The notes below the pieces were generated by a model. The model ran no database searches. It was given only the letters and a program-made list of their open reading frames with translations, and was not told where the DNA came from. Below are positions 1-8,925 of a DNA stretch of 64,000 nucleotides, piece by piece; the stretch's first letter is position 1; the number at the start of each line of letters is the position of its first letter. Source of the DNA: Erythrobacter rubeus (lineage in GTDB: Bacteria; Pseudomonadota; Alphaproteobacteria; Sphingomonadales; Sphingomonadaceae); contig NZ_JACXLC010000001.1 of NCBI RefSeq assembly GCF_014705715.1, positions 1,780,457 to 1,844,456 of the forward strand. Direction: 5' to 3'. The position numbers and the translations under genes are program-made.

Positions 1-1802
1 CGCAAGATCCACTGTCCCAGCGGCACGATCAGGCGGGTGTCTTCTGCTAGCGCGATGAACTTACCGGGGCTCACAAAGCCATGCTCCGGGCTGTTCCAAC
101 GCACAAGCGCCTCGAAGCTGACGATCTCCTCGCTCCGCGCGTCCACAACCGGCTGGTAATGCAGCACGAATTCGTCTTCGAGCACCGCTTTGCGCAATGA
201 CACTTCGAGCCGCCGGCGTTCCTCCGCAGTCGCGTGCAGTTCCGGTTCGAACCGGCAGTGTTCCCCCCCGCCGACATCTTTGGCACGGTAAAGCGCCAAG
301 TCGGCATTACGCATCAATTCCTCGACCGAATTGCCGTCGCGCGGACCGACCGCCGAACCGACGCTTGCACCAACATACAAGGTGTGCTGATCGACCTGGT
401 AGGGCTCGGAAAGCACCTCGATCACCTTACGCGCGGTATCGCTGATCAGATCGCTGTCGCTGGCGTCGCGAATGACAATCGCGAACTCGTCTCCGCCAAG
501 GCGACCGCAAAGCAGGTCGCCGCCAATGATGGTCTGAAGCCGTGATGACACCTGCGCCAGAAGCTTGTCGCCGATCATATGTCCGAGCGAGTCGTTTACG
601 GCCTTGAAGCGGTCGAGATCGACCATGAGCAGGGCGCAACGTGTGCGCCACTGAGCCGCGTAACGTAGAGCCTCGCCCAGCCCTTCATTGATCTGCAGGC
701 GATTTGGCAAAGCTGTGAGTGTATCGAAACGCGCAAGGTAAGCGATTTTTTCGCTGGAAGCGCGCTGCTCGGTGACGTCCGATCCGACGCCGCGAAACCC
801 GACAAACTTGCCTCGTTCATCACGCATGGGCGTACCCGAAAGCTCCCACCAGCGCTCCTCGCCCTTGATCGACACGTGCACGATAAGGTTTGAGAAGTTT
901 TCGTGGTTCTTGAGCCGTTCAGCGAGTTCCCGCAGGCTAGGCGCATAGTCGCGCGGGGCGCAGTCGCGCGTGGCGATCAGTTCAAGCAGCGGCTTGCCTT
1001 CAACCTCGGATTGCCGGTGTCCCAACGCGAAAGCGAAGCGCGGGCTAACCGATCGCAAACGGCGCGTCGTGTCGACCTCCCACAGCCAGTCCGCTTCGTT
1101 CTCCTCGAATTCCCGCAGGAGCAGCGAGACGACCTCTTCCTTTTCGCTCAGGCTCGCCTCGGCAATGCGAGCGGCCAGGTGGATCCGGCCAACCTCGATC
1201 GCACCCAAAACCGACGCAACCATGAAAACGAATGCGACGCCCATGACGATCCACATTTCGGACAATGCGGCATGGGCCATCGCCGCGCCTGAGATAAGTA
1301 CCGTTGCTCCGACTATGCTTATCGGAACATTGGTCGCAAAGTAGATCGAACCGGAAACGATCAGGACGAGAACGAGCAAGAGTGCAGCAAGGTCCGTCGG
1401 CGTTCCCAGCGGAGCGAATGCCAGCACCGGTATCGCCCAAACTAATCCGGCGAGCATGGCGCTTGAGAGATTCCTTTTGAAGTCTTCGGATGTCGCAGGG
1501 CGGCTCTCGATGTCCGCCAGCTTGCGATCGACCATAACGCCGCGTGCATAGACGAGAGCAACGGCCAGCAGCCACGCACCGAGCCAGTGAACCGGGACAG
1601 AAGGCGAGTAGATTTGAGTGACGAACAATGCGAGCACCGCCTGCGCGCATCCGCGGCTTACGGTCAATTTCGCCAAAGAGGCATATTGCATGCCCCGCAG
1701 GCGCGCCCAATCGGCATCGCCGCGGTTCTTGAATCCGAGAACCGCCGATACGGACAATTCAGGCGGCACTGCCTGCTGTTGGGATGGAACCGGATTGCTC
1801 AC
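1..1802 (-). CDS. Membrane-bound PAS-GGDEF-EAL protein (c-di-GMP turnover), 3' end outside the window
   Basis: Likely makes and/or degrades cyclic di-GMP at the inner membrane. The frame is open from a GTG at 1802 to the window edge, about 600 codons, so the C-terminal part of the EAL domain is missing. The first ~200 residues hold several hydrophobic segments. A PAS-like domain follows (roughly 240-370), then GGDEF with an intact LGGDEFAIV motif near residue 434, then the start of an EAL domain with FEALVRW near 563. I do not see an RxxD product-inhibition site at the usual distance before GGDEF. The start is uncertain: a TTG lies one codon upstream and no strong ribosome site is visible. 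The 190 bp upstream is A+T-rich and probably carries the promoter. Confidence 0.88.
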   Translation of the reverse strand, partial: MSNPVPSQQQAVPPELSVSAVLGFKNRGDADWARLRGMQYASLAKLTVSRGCAQAVLALFVTQIYSPSVPVHWLGAWLLAVALVYARGVMVDRKLADIESRPATSEDFKRNLSSAMLAGLVWAIPVLAFAPLGTPTDLAALLLVLVLIVSGSIYFATNVPISIVGATVLISGAAMAHAALSEMWIVMGVAFVFMVASVLGAIEVGRIHLAARIAEASLSEKEEVVSLLLREFEENEADWLWEVDTTRRLRSVSPRFAFALGHRQSEVEGKPLLELIATRDCAPRDYAPSLRELAERLKNHENFSNLIVHVSIKGEERWWELSGTPMRDERGKFVGFRGVGSDVTEQRASSEKIAYLARFDTLTALPNRLQINEGLGEALRYAAQWRTRCALLMVDLDRFKAVNDSLGHMIGDKLLAQVSSRLQTIIGGDLLCGRLGGDEFAIVIRDASDSDLISDTARKVIEVLSEPYQVDQHTLYVGASVGSAVGPRDGNSVEELMRNADLALYRAKDVGGGEHCRFEPELHATAEERRRLEVSLRKAVLEDEFVLHYQPVVDARSEEIVSFEALVRWNSPEHGFVSPGKFIALAEDTRLIVPLGQWIL

Positions 1803-1996
1803 CAAAATTCGATTAGGGAGCAAAGGTTAGGGGCGGGTAAAATTGCGGAGGGAAGGCGAAAGTATTTCGCCGACGTCTCACGAAAAAATTTAGGCTATTT
1901 TACAATGATTTATATTTATCAGGCTCGGTGTAACGATCGCTATTTAGGCGAACTTAACCATGCCCATTACCGAAGCGGTCACCGTGAAAGGAAATC

Positions 1997-3832
1997 TCAC
2001 TCGACCGTAACGGATTTCGCGAGGTTCCGTGGCTGGTCCACATCCGTGCCCTTCACCACTGCCACATGATACGCAAGCAGCTGCACCGGGATCGCGTAAA
2101 CGAGCGGCGCGATCAGGGGATGAACCTTTGGCATTTCGATGGTGGCCATGCAGCCCTCGCCCGCGTCCTTGATGCCCTGAGCATCGGAAATCAGCACCAC
2201 CTTGCCGCCCCGCGCGCGGACCTCCTCCATGTTGGAAACCGTCTTCTCGAAAAGGGGGCCTGACGGTGCGATGACGACGACCGGTACATCCTCATCGATC
2301 AGCGCGATGGGTCCGTGTTTCATCTCGCCCGAAGCATATCCCTCGGCATGGATATAGCTGATTTCCTTGAGTTTTAGTGCACCCTCAAGAGCGAGCGGAT
2401 AATCCTGGCCGCGGCCAAGATAAAGCACGTCGCGCGCAGGGGCGATCAGGTGCGCCATCGAAGCGATGTCATCGTCGTGATCCAGCGCGGCGTTCAGACA
2501 TGCGGGCGCTTCCAGCAGGTGCTGAACCACCTCCGTTTCTTTAGCCCGGCTCATCAAACCGCGCTTTACCGCCATGTGCGCCGCAAGAGCGGCAAGCACG
2601 GCGAGCTGACAGGTAAAGGCTTTCGTTGACGCCACCCCGATCTCTGGTCCCGCATGGGTCGGCAACAACAAATCGGCTTCGCGCGCCATGGTGCTGGTCG
2701 GCACGTTCACGACAACACCGATGGTCTGGCCTTCCTCCTTGCAGTGGCGGAGCGCAGCAAGCGTGTCCGCCGTCTCACCACTTTGAGAGATGAATAGTGC
2801 CAATCCGCCATCCTCAAGAACTGGCTCGCGGTAACGAAACTCGCTCGCCACATCGATGTCCACGGGCAGCCGCGCGAATTGCTCGAACCAGTATTTGGCC
2901 ACGAGGCCGGCGTAATAGGAAGTCCCGCACGCGACGATTGTTAGGCGGCGCACCGATGAGATATCGAAATCGAATTGTGGGAGCGCAACGGAGTAGTCAT
3001 CGCGGCGCAGGTAGGAGCCGAGCGTCTGCGCCACCACCGTAGGCTGCTCGAAGATCTCCTTCTGCATGAAATGGCGATAATTGCCCTTTTCCGTCGCTGC
3101 CGCAGAAGCGCCTGACGTGCGGATTTCACGCGTTACTTCATTACCGTCGAGATCGAATATCTGGGCGCTATCGCGGGTGATGACAGCCCAGTCGCCCTCT
3201 TCCAGATAGGAAATACGCTGAGTCAAAGGCGCCAGAGCCAATGCGTCTGAGCCGAGATACATCTCCGGATCTTCGCCTTCGGATCCATAGCCAATCACGA
3301 GAGGCGACCCAAGCCGTGCTCCGATAAGCATGTCCGGATGGTCCCGGAACGCAACCGCCAGAGCAAAGGCTCCGCGCAATCTGGGGAGCACGTTCTGAAC
3401 CGCCTCGGCAGGTTTTTCACCATTTTCGATCCGGCGCGAGATCAAATGCGCGATCACTTCACTGTCTGTCTCGCTTTCGAAGGAATGGCCATCATCGCGC
3501 AGCTCGGCACGCAATTCCTTGTAGTTTTCGATGATCCCGTTGTGAACGATCGCCACTTCGCCAGTCGCGTGCGGGTGCGCGTTTTCAGCCGTTGGCGCGC
3601 CGTGGGTCGCCCAGCGCGTATGGGCAATGCCGACACTCCCGGGTGCGTCGTTATCGCGCAGCGCGTCGACAAGGTTCGACAGCTTTCCCTTTGCTCTCCG
3701 GCGTACGAGCCGCCCATCGTGCAACGTGCAGATACCGGCGCTGTCGTAGCCGCGATACTCCATCCGCTTCAGACCATCGACCAACCGGTCTGAGACAGGC
3801 TCACCGCCAACGATTCCGATAATACCGCACAT
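1997..3832 (-). CDS. glmS: Glutamine-fructose-6-phosphate aminotransferase (isomerizing)
   Basis: Makes glucosamine-6-phosphate from fructose-6-phosphate and glutamine, the entry step to UDP-GlcNAc for peptidoglycan and LPS. The 611-residue length matches the family (about 609). The start at 3832 exposes the catalytic N-terminal Cys (MCGIIGIVGG), which must be residue 2, so longer in-frame starts are rejected. AGGAA precedes it. HTRWATHG belongs to the class II amidotransferase domain, SQSGETADT to the first SIS domain, and the C-terminus AKSVTVE is canonical. It lies 83 bp downstream of a DMT transporter on the same strand. RapZ, which controls glmS through small RNAs in enterobacteria, is encoded at 59586-60527; whether that link holds here is unknown. 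Confidence 0.97.
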   Translation of the reverse strand: MCGIIGIVGGEPVSDRLVDGLKRMEYRGYDSAGICTLHDGRLVRRRAKGKLSNLVDALRDNDAPGSVGIAHTRWATHGAPTAENAHPHATGEVAIVHNGIIENYKELRAELRDDGHSFESETDSEVIAHLISRRIENGEKPAEAVQNVLPRLRGAFALAVAFRDHPDMLIGARLGSPLVIGYGSEGEDPEMYLGSDALALAPLTQRISYLEEGDWAVITRDSAQIFDLDGNEVTREIRTSGASAAATEKGNYRHFMQKEIFEQPTVVAQTLGSYLRRDDYSVALPQFDFDISSVRRLTIVACGTSYYAGLVAKYWFEQFARLPVDIDVASEFRYREPVLEDGGLALFISQSGETADTLAALRHCKEEGQTIGVVVNVPTSTMAREADLLLPTHAGPEIGVASTKAFTCQLAVLAALAAHMAVKRGLMSRAKETEVVQHLLEAPACLNAALDHDDDIASMAHLIAPARDVLYLGRGQDYPLALEGALKLKEISYIHAEGYASGEMKHGPIALIDEDVPVVVIAPSGPLFEKTVSNMEEVRARGGKVVLISDAQGIKDAGEGCMATIEMPKVHPLIAPLVYAIPVQLLAYHVAVVKGTDVDQPRNLAKSVTVE

Positions 3833-3915
3833 TTGTCGTTCGATTTCCTGCTGATACGAGCGCGAAAGGCCCGACTGAGTGAATAAAGCCCTGGATTTGG
3901 GAGCGTTCCTAGCCG

Positions 3916-4830
3916 CTATCTCCTGAACGACAAATTCCCTGAACCCGAACTGTCTCGCAGTCCATCCCTCCACAGGAATAGTCCAGCCAAAATGATCAAT
4001 CCTGCCCCGAAAAGCGTCAGCAGATCAGGTCTGTCGCCAAACCACCACCAACCGAGCAAGATTGCGATGAGCATCTGAATATAAATGGCCGGCGCAACCT
4101 GCGAGGCTCCCGCCTTCGATGTGCCGATATAGGCGAGCCAGTGGGCACTGGTGGCGGTAAAAGCGACGATGGTGCAGCGAGCGACCACATCCCAGCTTGG
4201 CCAGCCGAAATCCAGCTGATCGATTCCTGAAAGCTTTAGTCCGAGGCTCAGGAGTATGAGAATGGGCGCGCAGATCGCTGCCATGAAGACCTGCATCGAG
4301 AGCGCGCTACCCTGCCCCGCGCTCGCGCGGTTCGTGATCATCAGCAATGCGAAGAAGATCGCCGACACGAGCGGCAACAACGCGCTCCAGCCCAATTCCG
4401 CCAGATTAGGGCGGAGGATGATCGCAACACCTGTGAGCGCCAGCAACGATACCAGATGCACAGACGGCTTGACTCTTTCACCAAGCAGTGGACCAGACAG
4501 GACCTGGGTAAGTACGGGGGAGAGGAAGCCAATCGCCAAGGCTTCGGCGAGCGGCATGATATAGATCGCCGAAAAGAAACACACCGAAGCGAGAGCGAGG
4601 CAGACTCCGCGCGCTACCTGAAGCCAGGGGCTACGCGGGACGAATGCCCTTACGCCTTCGGTTCGCAGGAGCAGCACCGAAAGCACCGCCGCTCCCATAG
4701 AAAACCGCAAGGCAGCCACTGCAAATGGCGGCCATTCTCCCGCCATGCTTTTCACCACACCATCGCCCACGGCTAGGATAGCAAATCCCGCAGCAGCATA
4801 CGCCAAACCGATACGTTCCTCATGGGTCAT
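3916..4830 (-). CDS. EamA/DMT-family membrane transporter
   Basis: A 304-residue protein that is almost entirely hydrophobic, with about ten predicted membrane segments in two halves, as in EamA-type drug/metabolite exporters. The N-terminal half has the usual VGDGVVKSMA and PPFAVAALRFSMG stretches, and the second half ends with IILAGLFLWRDG. The substrate cannot be read from sequence. It is directly upstream of glmS on the same strand and may be cotranscribed with it. A second, only distantly similar EamA protein lies at 6952-7899. Confidence 0.85.
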   Translation of the reverse strand: MTHEERIGLAYAAAGFAILAVGDGVVKSMAGEWPPFAVAALRFSMGAAVLSVLLLRTEGVRAFVPRSPWLQVARGVCLALASVCFFSAIYIMPLAEALAIGFLSPVLTQVLSGPLLGERVKPSVHLVSLLALTGVAIILRPNLAELGWSALLPLVSAIFFALLMITNRASAGQGSALSMQVFMAAICAPILILLSLGLKLSGIDQLDFGWPSWDVVARCTIVAFTATSAHWLAYIGTSKAGASQVAPAIYIQMLIAILLGWWWFGDRPDLLTLFGAGLIILAGLFLWRDGLRDSSGSGNLSFRR

Positions 4831-5069
4831 GATCGGATGTTGAGCTGGCCGTACATGGTGGCGCCGTGGACCCCGCTTCGTCCAAACGCAAGCGAAAGCG
4901 GGCGTAATAAATCAAGGAACCTCCGAAGGTGTGGGTCGACGCGATACGAAGGTCGGGAGTTTAGGAAAAAAATAAGGTTTCCGAATTATTCACCAAACTT
5001 CGAGAGGCGCTGTTCGCCGTGATGCGGGCAAGCGCTGTTTTATAAAGTAAGTGGCCTCGGGGGCTTGGA

Positions 5070-6602
5070 ATGAGCGCATTCGGTAAAAAAGGCGGTGCAG
5101 GTGGTGCGAAAGCGGGCGGACGCCCGGCATTCGGCGTCGCACGGCCCATGAAGACCGGCAAACCTGCTAGCGATGACGCGAAAGGCGGCGAGCAGTTCCC
5201 ACCTCTCCCTGAGGAAGGGGAAAAGGCTGAATCTGCTGCCCCCCCGCCAGCCAATTCGAAATCGCAAAGCTCAGCGGAGGCGATGGATCGCCTCGCCGAA
5301 CGCATGAATGCAACTCACACGCCTGAAGAACAGGGTGGGTTCGAAGCCAGCGTTCACAAGATCAAGGAACAGGTACTCCCACGCCTGCTTGAGCGCGTCG
5401 ACCCGGAAGCCGCCGCGACGCTGTCCAAGGAAGAGCTGTCGGAAGAATTCCGACCGATTATCATGGAAGTGCTGGCTGAGCTTAAGGTCACACTCAACCG
5501 CCGAGAGCAATTCGCCCTCGAAAAGGTTCTGATCGACGAGCTGCTGGGCTTCGGTCCGCTCGAAGAGCTGCTGAACGACCCGGACGTCTCCGATATCATG
5601 GTCAACGGTCCCGACCAGACCTACATCGAGAAAAAGGGTAAGCTGACCATCGCACCGATCCGGTTCCGCGACGAACAGCACCTGTTCCAGATTGCCCAGC
5701 GCATCGTGAACCAGGTTGGCCGCCGCGTCGACCAGACTACGCCGCTGGCCGACGCCCGCTTGAAAGACGGTTCGCGCGTTAACGTCATCGTCCCGCCGCT
5801 CTCACTGCGCGGCACCGCCATATCAATTCGTAAGTTCTCCGAAAAACCGATCACCCTCGACATGCTCAAGGAATTCGGTTCGATGAGCGAGAAGATGTGT
5901 ACCGCGCTCAAGATCGCGGGCGCATGCCGGATGAACATCGTCATCTCTGGCGGTACGGGCTCGGGTAAAACGACCATGCTCAACGCCCTTTCTAAAATGA
6001 TCGACCCGGGTGAGCGCGTGCTGACCATCGAGGACGCGGCCGAACTTCGTCTGCAACAGCCGCACTGGCTTCCGCTGGAAACGCGTCCGCCGAACCTTGA
6101 AGGGCAAGGCGCAATTACGATCGGTGACCTTGTGAAGAACGCGCTGCGTATGCGTCCTGACCGCATCATCCTGGGTGAGATTCGCGGCGCGGAATGTTTC
6201 GACCTTCTCGCCGCCATGAACACCGGCCACGACGGGTCCATGTGTACGCTTCACGCCAACAGCCCGCGCGAATGCCTTGGCCGTATGGAAAACATGATCC
6301 TGATGGGCGACATCAAGATCCCAAAGGAAGCCATCAGCCGCCAGATCGCGGAATCGGTCGATCTGATCGTTCAGGTAAAGCGCCTTCGCGACGGTTCGCG
6401 TCGCACGACCGACATTACCGAGGTGATCGGGATGGAAGGCGACGTGATCGTCACCCAGAACCTGTTCAAGTTCGAATATCTCGACGAGAGCGAAGATGGC
6501 AAGATCCTCGGCGAATTCCGTGCTTCTGGCCTCCGACCCTACACGCTTGAAAAAGCGCGTCAGTACGGGTTCGACCAAGCGTATCTGGAAGCGTGCTTGT
6601 GA
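5070..6602 (+). CDS. cpaF: CpaF/TadA-type secretion ATPase
   Basis: Cytoplasmic hexameric ATPase of the type II/IV secretion superfamily that drives Flp/Tad pilus assembly. The 510 residues begin with a low-complexity Gly/Ala/Pro/Lys stretch (1-90), then the CpaF N-terminal domain and the motor domain with Walker A GGTGSGKTT at 294-302, an Asp box near RPDRIILGEIRG and a His box near GSMCTLHAN. Catalytic motifs are complete. None of the usual cpaABCDE or tadBC partners is adjacent: an unrelated small membrane protein converges from the right and glmS and a transporter diverge to the left. It may be a second copy or may work with a tad cluster elsewhere. A GGGG-rich ribosome site precedes the ATG. 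Confidence 0.93.
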   Translation: MSAFGKKGGAGGAKAGGRPAFGVARPMKTGKPASDDAKGGEQFPPLPEEGEKAESAAPPPANSKSQSSAEAMDRLAERMNATHTPEEQGGFEASVHKIKEQVLPRLLERVDPEAAATLSKEELSEEFRPIIMEVLAELKVTLNRREQFALEKVLIDELLGFGPLEELLNDPDVSDIMVNGPDQTYIEKKGKLTIAPIRFRDEQHLFQIAQRIVNQVGRRVDQTTPLADARLKDGSRVNVIVPPLSLRGTAISIRKFSEKPITLDMLKEFGSMSEKMCTALKIAGACRMNIVISGGTGSGKTTMLNALSKMIDPGERVLTIEDAAELRLQQPHWLPLETRPPNLEGQGAITIGDLVKNALRMRPDRIILGEIRGAECFDLLAAMNTGHDGSMCTLHANSPRECLGRMENMILMGDIKIPKEAISRQIAESVDLIVQVKRLRDGSRRTTDITEVIGMEGDVIVTQNLFKFEYLDESEDGKILGEFRASGLRPYTLEKARQYGFDQAYLEACL

Positions 6603-6640
6603 TCTGAAGCGCGCGCGCCTTTCAGCGTGCGCTCACCTTG

Positions 6641-6886
6641 CTACAGATTCCCGAGAACCACCGGGAGGCTCATTGCGAGCATCCCGCCGCCAATAATCGC
6701 GCACAGAACAAACAAGGTGGTCCAGGGCATAAAACCGACCCGCTCAAGCCGATCGACCGAGCGCGCCTTGCTGCGTCGGCGCTCCATGAACGCGCAGAAA
6801 CCCGCCAGGACCCAGAAAAGTCCTCCCGTCGAGGCCAGCAAAACGGCGTCGCTGGCGAAAGCAAGTTGAGTCAGGAAATCCGTCAC
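6641..6886 (-). CDS. Small two-helix membrane protein of unknown function
   Basis: An 81-residue protein read from a GTG at 6886; TTG starts further upstream would lengthen it. One hydrophobic segment runs LLASTGGLFWVLAGFCAFM, then a basic loop (ERRRSK), then a second segment FVLCAIIGGGMLAMSLPVV. Small basic residues between two helices are typical of real inner-membrane proteins, and the frame fills the gap between cpaF and the next gene. I do not recognise the family. It is convergent with cpaF and divergent from the DMT gene at 6952. Confidence 0.55.
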   Translation of the reverse strand: MTDFLTQLAFASDAVLLASTGGLFWVLAGFCAFMERRRSKARSVDRLERVGFMPWTTLFVLCAIIGGGMLAMSLPVVLGNL

Positions 6887-6951
6887 AGTCTGGCGATGTA
6901 ATCGCTCGAAGCGCTTGCGCAATATCGCAAGCTGCCTACAGCGCCCGGTCA

Positions 6952-7899
6952 ATGGATGGATCTGTCGCCCGCCCTCGCCCCCTCCTCGCGCTAGGCGTCA
7001 GGCTCGCCACTGCAGCGACGCTGGCAACTATGGCGATGCTGGTAAAACTGGCCGGCACGCGTGGCGTCCATCTGGCAGAGCTGGTGTTCTGGCGTCAGGC
7101 GATCACGCTGATCTGCGTCGCCGGATTGCTCGCAACGTGGGGCAGGTTGGCGACAGTGAAAACCAATCGGTTCGGCGCCCACGCTCGCCGCGCGGCATAT
7201 GGGCTTACCGGCATGTTCTTCGTATACGGCGCTGTGATGCTGCTGCCTCTGCCGGAGGCGACCGCGATCAGTTTCACCGCGCCGTTCTTTGCAGTTCTTA
7301 TCTCGGTGCTCTTTTTTGGCGAGACCGTAGGGCGTTATCGCTGGGGCGCAGTCGTGTTGGGCTTTGCAGGCGTGCTGCTCATCACTGAACCGAGCTTTCT
7401 AGGCGGAGGAAGCGATCTGGTGGACCCCTTCGGCGCGGCAGTCGGTCTGATCGCAGCCGCACTTGTGGCGTTGATCAGTTTCCAGATTCAGGATCTTAAC
7501 AAGACTGAAAGTCCTTGGAGTATCGTCTTCTGGTTCACCGCCATTACCGCTCCGATATCGGCTCTCGCGGTCCCCTTCGTGATCGCGCCGCACGATCCGA
7601 TTACCTGGGCGATCATCATTTCAGTCGCGCTGTGCGGCGCGCTCGCGCAGATATTGCTCACCACTTCGCTTAGGTTTGGCTCGGCTGCCGTAATCCTCTT
7701 AATGGATTACACCTCGCTACTCTGGGCGACCTGGTACGGTTGGAGTGTCTTCGATCAGGCACCCGGCGCGAATCTCTGGGTCGGCGCACCTCTCATCATT
7801 GGTGCAGGTGTGCTGATTGCGTGGCGCGAACGTCAGCTGGCCCGAATAAACGCACTAGCGGACGATGGCAGGGAACCGGAAAGCCTCGCCGATCATTGA
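6952..7899 (+). CDS. EamA/DMT-family membrane transporter
   Basis: A 315-residue polytopic protein with two EamA-like halves, likely an inner-membrane exporter. Motifs such as LVFWRQAIT, LPLPEATAISFTAPFF and MDYTSLLWATWYGW fit the S-adenosylmethionine/drug-metabolite exporter branch, which is only a suggestion about substrate. It ends 28 bp before the first entericidin-like gene, so a shared transcript is possible, although that small gene has its own strong ribosome site. Confidence 0.85.
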   Translation: MDGSVARPRPLLALGVRLATAATLATMAMLVKLAGTRGVHLAELVFWRQAITLICVAGLLATWGRLATVKTNRFGAHARRAAYGLTGMFFVYGAVMLLPLPEATAISFTAPFFAVLISVLFFGETVGRYRWGAVVLGFAGVLLITEPSFLGGGSDLVDPFGAAVGLIAAALVALISFQIQDLNKTESPWSIVFWFTAITAPISALAVPFVIAPHDPITWAIIISVALCGALAQILLTTSLRFGSAAVILLMDYTSLLWATWYGWSVFDQAPGANLWVGAPLIIGAGVLIAWRERQLARINALADDGREPESLADH

Positions 7900-7927
7900 A
7901 GCGGCGTCATAAATCAAGGAGCTACTC

Positions 7928-8059
7928 ATGATCCGCAAGACCATTATCGCGATTGCGCTCGGTACGATGACCCTCACCGCGGCGGCCTGCAACACCGTGC
8001 AAGGCGCTGGTGAAGACATCAGCTCGGTCGGCCGGGCAGGCGAAGAAGCCATCGACTGA
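7928..8059 (+). CDS. Entericidin A/B-like small lipoprotein (copy 1)
   Basis: A 43-residue protein with a signal peptide (MIRKTIIAIALGTMTLTAAAC). Its lipobox puts Cys21 at the mature N-terminus, followed by the entericidin-type tail NTVQGAGEDISSVG and the ending GRAGEEAID. In enterobacteria, entericidins are small envelope lipoproteins in a toxin/antidote pair; the role in sphingomonads is not established. AAGGAG precedes the ATG. It is followed by a strong terminator (8084-8118) and a second copy at 8180. Confidence 0.88.
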   Translation: MIRKTIIAIALGTMTLTAAACNTVQGAGEDISSVGRAGEEAID

Positions 8060-8083
8060 ATTGCGTAGTGCCAATCGAAAAAC

Positions 8084-8118
8084 GGGGTCAGCCGCGATAT
8101 GGCGGTTGGCCCCTTTTT
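8084..8118 (+). terminator. Rho-independent terminator after entericidin copy 1
   Basis: A 12-bp stem with two G-T pairs (GGGGTCAGCCGC against GCGGTTGGCCCC), a six-base loop, and five T residues directly after the stem. It separates the two small lipoprotein genes, so the second needs its own promoter or read-through. Confidence 0.85.
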
Positions 8119-8179
8119 CATTGCACATTCACAAGATCCGAGCGATCATAGCCCTTTGGCACTGATAGGCTTCTCACAG

Positions 8180-8311
8180 ATGAAAAATCGGATCGCACGC
8201 GCGCTCACTATTACAGCAATCCTGGCAGCCGTCGCCGGATGCAACACTGTCCAGGGTTTGGGCGAAGATATATCGTCCGTCGGCCGTGCGGGCGAAGAAG
8301 CCATCGACTGA
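8180..8311 (+). CDS. Entericidin A/B-like small lipoprotein (copy 2)
   Basis: Also 43 residues, with a different signal peptide (MKNRIARALTITAILAAVAGC) but nearly the same mature part: CNTVQG-LGEDISSVGRAGEEAID differs from copy 1 at one position (Leu for Ala). The last 20 bases of the two genes are identical, which points to tandem duplication followed by divergence of the signal peptide. The start is ATG with only a weak upstream ribosome site. It converges with the DUF938 gene 12 bp further on. Confidence 0.88.
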   Translation: MKNRIARALTITAILAAVAGCNTVQGLGEDISSVGRAGEEAID

Positions 8312-8323
8312 TCGCGCGGGTAT

Positions 8324-8923
8324 TCAGCCGCGACGATAAACCAGCGTCAGATTGTTCGCCGGCATCTCGTGCCGTGCTGTACGGGCAAAGCCGTACTTCT
8401 CCGCCAGGGCATCGATATCGCTCACTTTACGGATGCCCCAACGCTCATCGCGCGACTTCAGGCTGAGGTCGAAATCGATGTTCGACTGCGCTGGTTCCAC
8501 ACCGCTTTCGAAGTACGGGCCGTACAAGATAATCGGCGCGCCCTCGCCGCTCAGGATGCGGGAAGCGCCGTCGAACATGCCGGTTGTCGCTGACCACGGG
8601 CTGATGTGGACCATGTTGCTGCACAGCACCGCGTCGGCCTCATGCACTTCCCAGCTATCAGGATCGGCAGCGTCAATAATGGTGGGTAGGCGCAAATTCG
8701 GCGCACCGTGATCTTCCTCCCAAGCGATGATTGAAGCCAGCGCTTCGGCCTCGTGATCGCTTGGTTGCCAGGCAAGCTTCGGAAAACGACGCGCGAAATA
8801 CACCGCGTGCTCGCCTGATCCGCTGGCGATCTCCAGAACAACGCCGGAAGTGGGCAATTCCTTCGCCAGCACCTCGGCGATGACCTCTCGATTTCGCTCA
8901 GTGGCGGGCGCGTGCTTTTTCAC
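8324..8923 (-). CDS. DUF938 family SAM-dependent methyltransferase-like protein
   Basis: A 199-residue protein matching the DUF938 family, a class I methyltransferase fold. It starts KKHAPATERNREVI, has the SAM-binding motif LEIASGSGEHAVYFA and later NMVHISPWSAT and IILYGPYFESG. The substrate is unknown. The GTG at 8923 is chosen because it lies two bases after the stop of the upstream acyl-CoA ligase; a TTG at 8956 would create a 31-base overlap. The close spacing suggests one operon with the ligase. Confidence 0.87.
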   Translation of the reverse strand: MKKHAPATERNREVIAEVLAKELPTSGVVLEIASGSGEHAVYFARRFPKLAWQPSDHEAEALASIIAWEEDHGAPNLRLPTIIDAADPDSWEVHEADAVLCSNMVHISPWSATTGMFDGASRILSGEGAPIILYGPYFESGVEPAQSNIDFDLSLKSRDERWGIRKVSDIDALAEKYGFARTARHEMPANNLTLVYRRG

Positions 8924-8925
8924 AT

